Below are positions 22,588 through 23,820 of a stretch of DNA of 23,820 nucleotides, one piece after another. Position 1 is the stretch's first letter. Every line of letters starts with the position of its first letter. Source of the DNA: Candidatus Sabulitectum sp. (GTDB lineage Bacteria > Fermentibacterota > Fermentibacteria > Fermentibacterales > JCC-6); assembly GCA_029940175.1 (NCBI GenBank), contig JAOZRM010000013.1, positions 1 through 23,820 on the forward strand, read 5' to 3'. Below the pieces are notes generated by a model. It searched no databases and was not told the origin of the DNA. It saw nothing but the letters and a program-made list of their open reading frames with translations. The position numbers and the translations under genes were made by a program.

Positions 22588-23394
22588 TTGTACTTTTTCA
22601 ACCATGAGATTGAGAATCCTGTTCTCAAAGGCATTGTTGCAGTTGGTGCAGTTATTTTTGCGGTTTCAGTGGTTGCTCTGGTCATGGTGGTTGCTCTGCC
22701 TCTGGCTGGTGTTGTTCTTACAGGTGCTTTGCTGATAACCGGTATTGTACTGGCTGTGGTGCTGATCACCGTTCCTTTCCTTTCCTTTTTCGGAATACTT
22801 TTCAGTAACAGAAAAAAGGGAAGCGGTGTTGAGGAAAGCCGGATCGTAGAGGTTGAGCCGTTTGAAAAGGTAAAGGTGTCTGGTGCGATAAAGGTAGACA
22901 TTGTGTGCGGTGAGCCGCAGATGCTTACTATTATAACAGACGACAACCTTTTTGAATCGGTAAAAACTGTTGTGGAGAAGAAGGAACTTTCTGTCTCATT
23001 TACACATTCAGTTTCCTCAAAGATAGGCATCAGACTCCAGATAGGAGTGCAGGATATCAACAGCTTCAGAATGTACGGTGCTACAAAAGCTGCCATTTCC
23101 AATATTGATACCCAGGAGCTTCTTATCAGGGGAAGCGGAGCAAGCAAAGTTACTGCTTCAGGCAAATGCAGAGACCTGGAAGTAAGGTTCTCCGGTGCAG
23201 GAAAGCTTTCTGCCGGTGAGCTTCTTTCCGAAAAGACGAAGATCAAACTCACCGGGTCAGCAAAAGCAGTTGTCTATGCATCTGAAGAGGTCACAGTCAA
23301 GATATCCGGTGCAGGTAAAGTTGTCTGCCACGGCAATCCGGCCAAAGTGAACAAACACGTTTCTGGAGCCGGGAAAGTTGACATAGTGGAATGA
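22588..23394 (+). CDS. Membrane protein with GIN-type (DUF2807) beta-repeat domain
   Basis: Residues about 12-72 contain two or three membrane helices; the remainder is a repetitive beta domain in which SGAGK-like turns recur: VSGAIKV, MYGATKA, GSGASKV, FSGAGKL, LTGSAKA, ISGAGKV and VSGAGKV. With the opening VEPFEKVKVSG this is the head-GIN/DUF2807 pattern, presumed a beta-helix exposed outside the cytoplasm. Function is unknown in most bacteria. The start is TTG 22588 with no convincing ribosome site, so the N-terminus is uncertain, though the frame and domain are clear. The stop overlaps the next gene as ATGA. Confidence 0.78.
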   Translation: MYFFNHEIENPVLKGIVAVGAVIFAVSVVALVMVVALPLAGVVLTGALLITGIVLAVVLITVPFLSFFGILFSNRKKGSGVEESRIVEVEPFEKVKVSGAIKVDIVCGEPQMLTIITDDNLFESVKTVVEKKELSVSFTHSVSSKIGIRLQIGVQDINSFRMYGATKAAISNIDTQELLIRGSGASKVTASGKCRDLEVRFSGAGKLSAGELLSEKTKIKLTGSAKAVVYASEEVTVKISGAGKVVCHGNPAKVNKHVSGAGKVDIVE

Positions 23395-23723
23395 AGAGCT
23401 CTACCCGTGGAGCTTTGTGGTCTGCCCTGATCTTCCCAGGATCAGGGCAGATCGTGTTGAAGCACAGAAAACGCGGTTTGATTTTTGCCTCAGTAAGCGT
23501 TGCCGGTGTGATTGTATTGATTATTACTGTGGTCCGTACCACCTGGAACAACCTTGAACACATTGCTCTTCAAGGTAGTGAGATCACTCTTTCAACCATG
23601 GCATCAGTAGCATTCTCTTCACTGGAGGTGGTGAAAAAATACATCCTTCCAATGATGCTTTTCTGGTGGCTTCTGGGAGTAATAGATGCCTGGTTAATTG
23701 GAAGAAAACTCCCGGATAATTAG
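23391..23723 (+). CDS. Small membrane protein with PGSGQ motif
   Basis: 110 residues with three hydrophobic segments (about 8-25, 29-51 and 85-104). The first contains SALIFPGSGQ, like the P-G-x-G-Q turn in DUF5683 and TM2-type small membrane proteins, followed by a basic KHRKRG loop. No catalytic residue is evident. It starts in ATGA with the GIN protein, suggesting coupled expression and perhaps a joint membrane assembly. It holds a strong inverted repeat. Confidence 0.7.
   Translation: MKSSTRGALWSALIFPGSGQIVLKHRKRGLIFASVSVAGVIVLIITVVRTTWNNLEHIALQGSEITLSTMASVAFSSLEVVKKYILPMMLFWWLLGVIDAWLIGRKLPDN
23421..23451. repeat. Perfect 12-bp inverted repeat inside a coding region
   Basis: TCTGCCCTGATC (23421-23432), 7-nt loop, GATCAGGGCAGA (23440-23451). 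It lies over codons 11-21 of the small membrane protein, including its PGSGQ motif. No T-run follows on either side. Confidence 0.6.
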
Positions 23724-23726
23724 CAG

Positions 23727-23820
23727 TTAACTCGGAGATGATTCATCAAAGAGCCATTTGCGAGCTTCAATAATTTCATCGAAGACCCTGACAATATTTC
23801 CCTGATTCTGAAAGACAGTC
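23727..23820 (-). CDS. C-terminal end of a gene entering from the right
   Basis: An open minus-strand frame reads from the window edge to TAA (23727-23729) and gives 30 residues ending NIVRVFDEIIEARKWLFDES. The VFDEIIEARKWL helix resembles the last helix of small regulatory alpha/beta domains such as STAS/SpoIIAA-like proteins, but this is too short to classify. It converges on the small membrane protein with a 3-nt gap. Confidence 0.45.
   Translation of the reverse strand, partial: TVFQNQGNIVRVFDEIIEARKWLFDESSPS

Noticed and set aside
22464..23252. Long minus-strand reading frame opposite the lipoprotein and GIN genes
   Set aside because: It is Ser/Thr/Leu-rich antisense translation with no recognisable domain, while the plus frames show signal peptide, membrane helices and the GIN repeat.
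1..23820. Mobile element, phage or defence island
   Set aside because: No transposase, integrase, phage structural gene, direct-repeat boundary or tRNA junction was seen; the genes are housekeeping or envelope-type.

Overview
The window reads as a compact, accessory-poor chromosomal segment from a diderm (Gram-negative-type) bacterium of moderate GC. A LolA-like carrier, a BamD-like lipoprotein and three further lipobox proteins point to an outer membrane; dapA/dapB to diaminopimelate peptidoglycan; PilT to type IV pili; HydE to an anaerobic [FeFe]-hydrogenase lifestyle. Frequent TTG/GTG starts and the run of unfamiliar lipoproteins suggest an uncultured lineage. A candidate phylum near the FCB group, such as Fermentibacteria, is my guess; nothing in the window proves it. 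I see no tRNA, rRNA, CRISPR or insertion sequence, and no gene-free stretch above about 150 bases.

Layout. (1) Positions 1-2145, plus strand: the 3' part of a secreted protein built from about seven Ig-like repeats. (2) 2142-5107, minus strand: two overlapping genes for multi-TM HD-GYP proteins, the upstream one with intact catalytic motifs and the downstream one a degenerate copy. (3) 5206-8181, plus strand: B12-binding-type radical SAM protein, aroE and hydE, translationally overlapping; aroK converges on hydE from the other strand (8132-8659). (4) 8754-23723, plus strand: an almost gapless 15-kb run of 18 genes: HU fused to a CBM48/AMPK-beta-like domain, ftsK, a lipoprotein with a LytR_C-like domain, a LolA-like protein, rimO, an unknown envelope protein, a TPR lipoprotein, bamD-like, nadD, pilT, a short NfeD, a slipin, dapA, dapB, MEMO1-type amrB, AMMECR1-type amrA, a coiled-coil lipoprotein, a GIN-domain membrane protein and a small membrane protein. 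(5) 23727-23820, minus strand: the C-terminal end of a gene running off the window.

The long run mixes envelope assembly (LolA-like, BamD-like, TPR lipoproteins, slipin/NfeD, GIN protein), cell-wall precursor synthesis (DapA, DapB), chromosome handling (HU fusion, FtsK), cofactor and translation functions (NadD, RimO), and the conserved but poorly understood AMMECR1/MEMO pair.

The most unusual items are the HU-CBM48 fusion (8754-9284), the active/degenerate HD-GYP tandem, a seven-repeat secreted protein with one invariant W-x-C cysteine per repeat, a LytR_C-like domain on a lipoprotein instead of an LCP enzyme, and two places where a strong Shine-Dalgarno sits 5-6 nt before an ATA codon. A perfect 12-bp inverted repeat inside the last complete gene is also unexplained. 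All domain calls come from reading motifs by eye.
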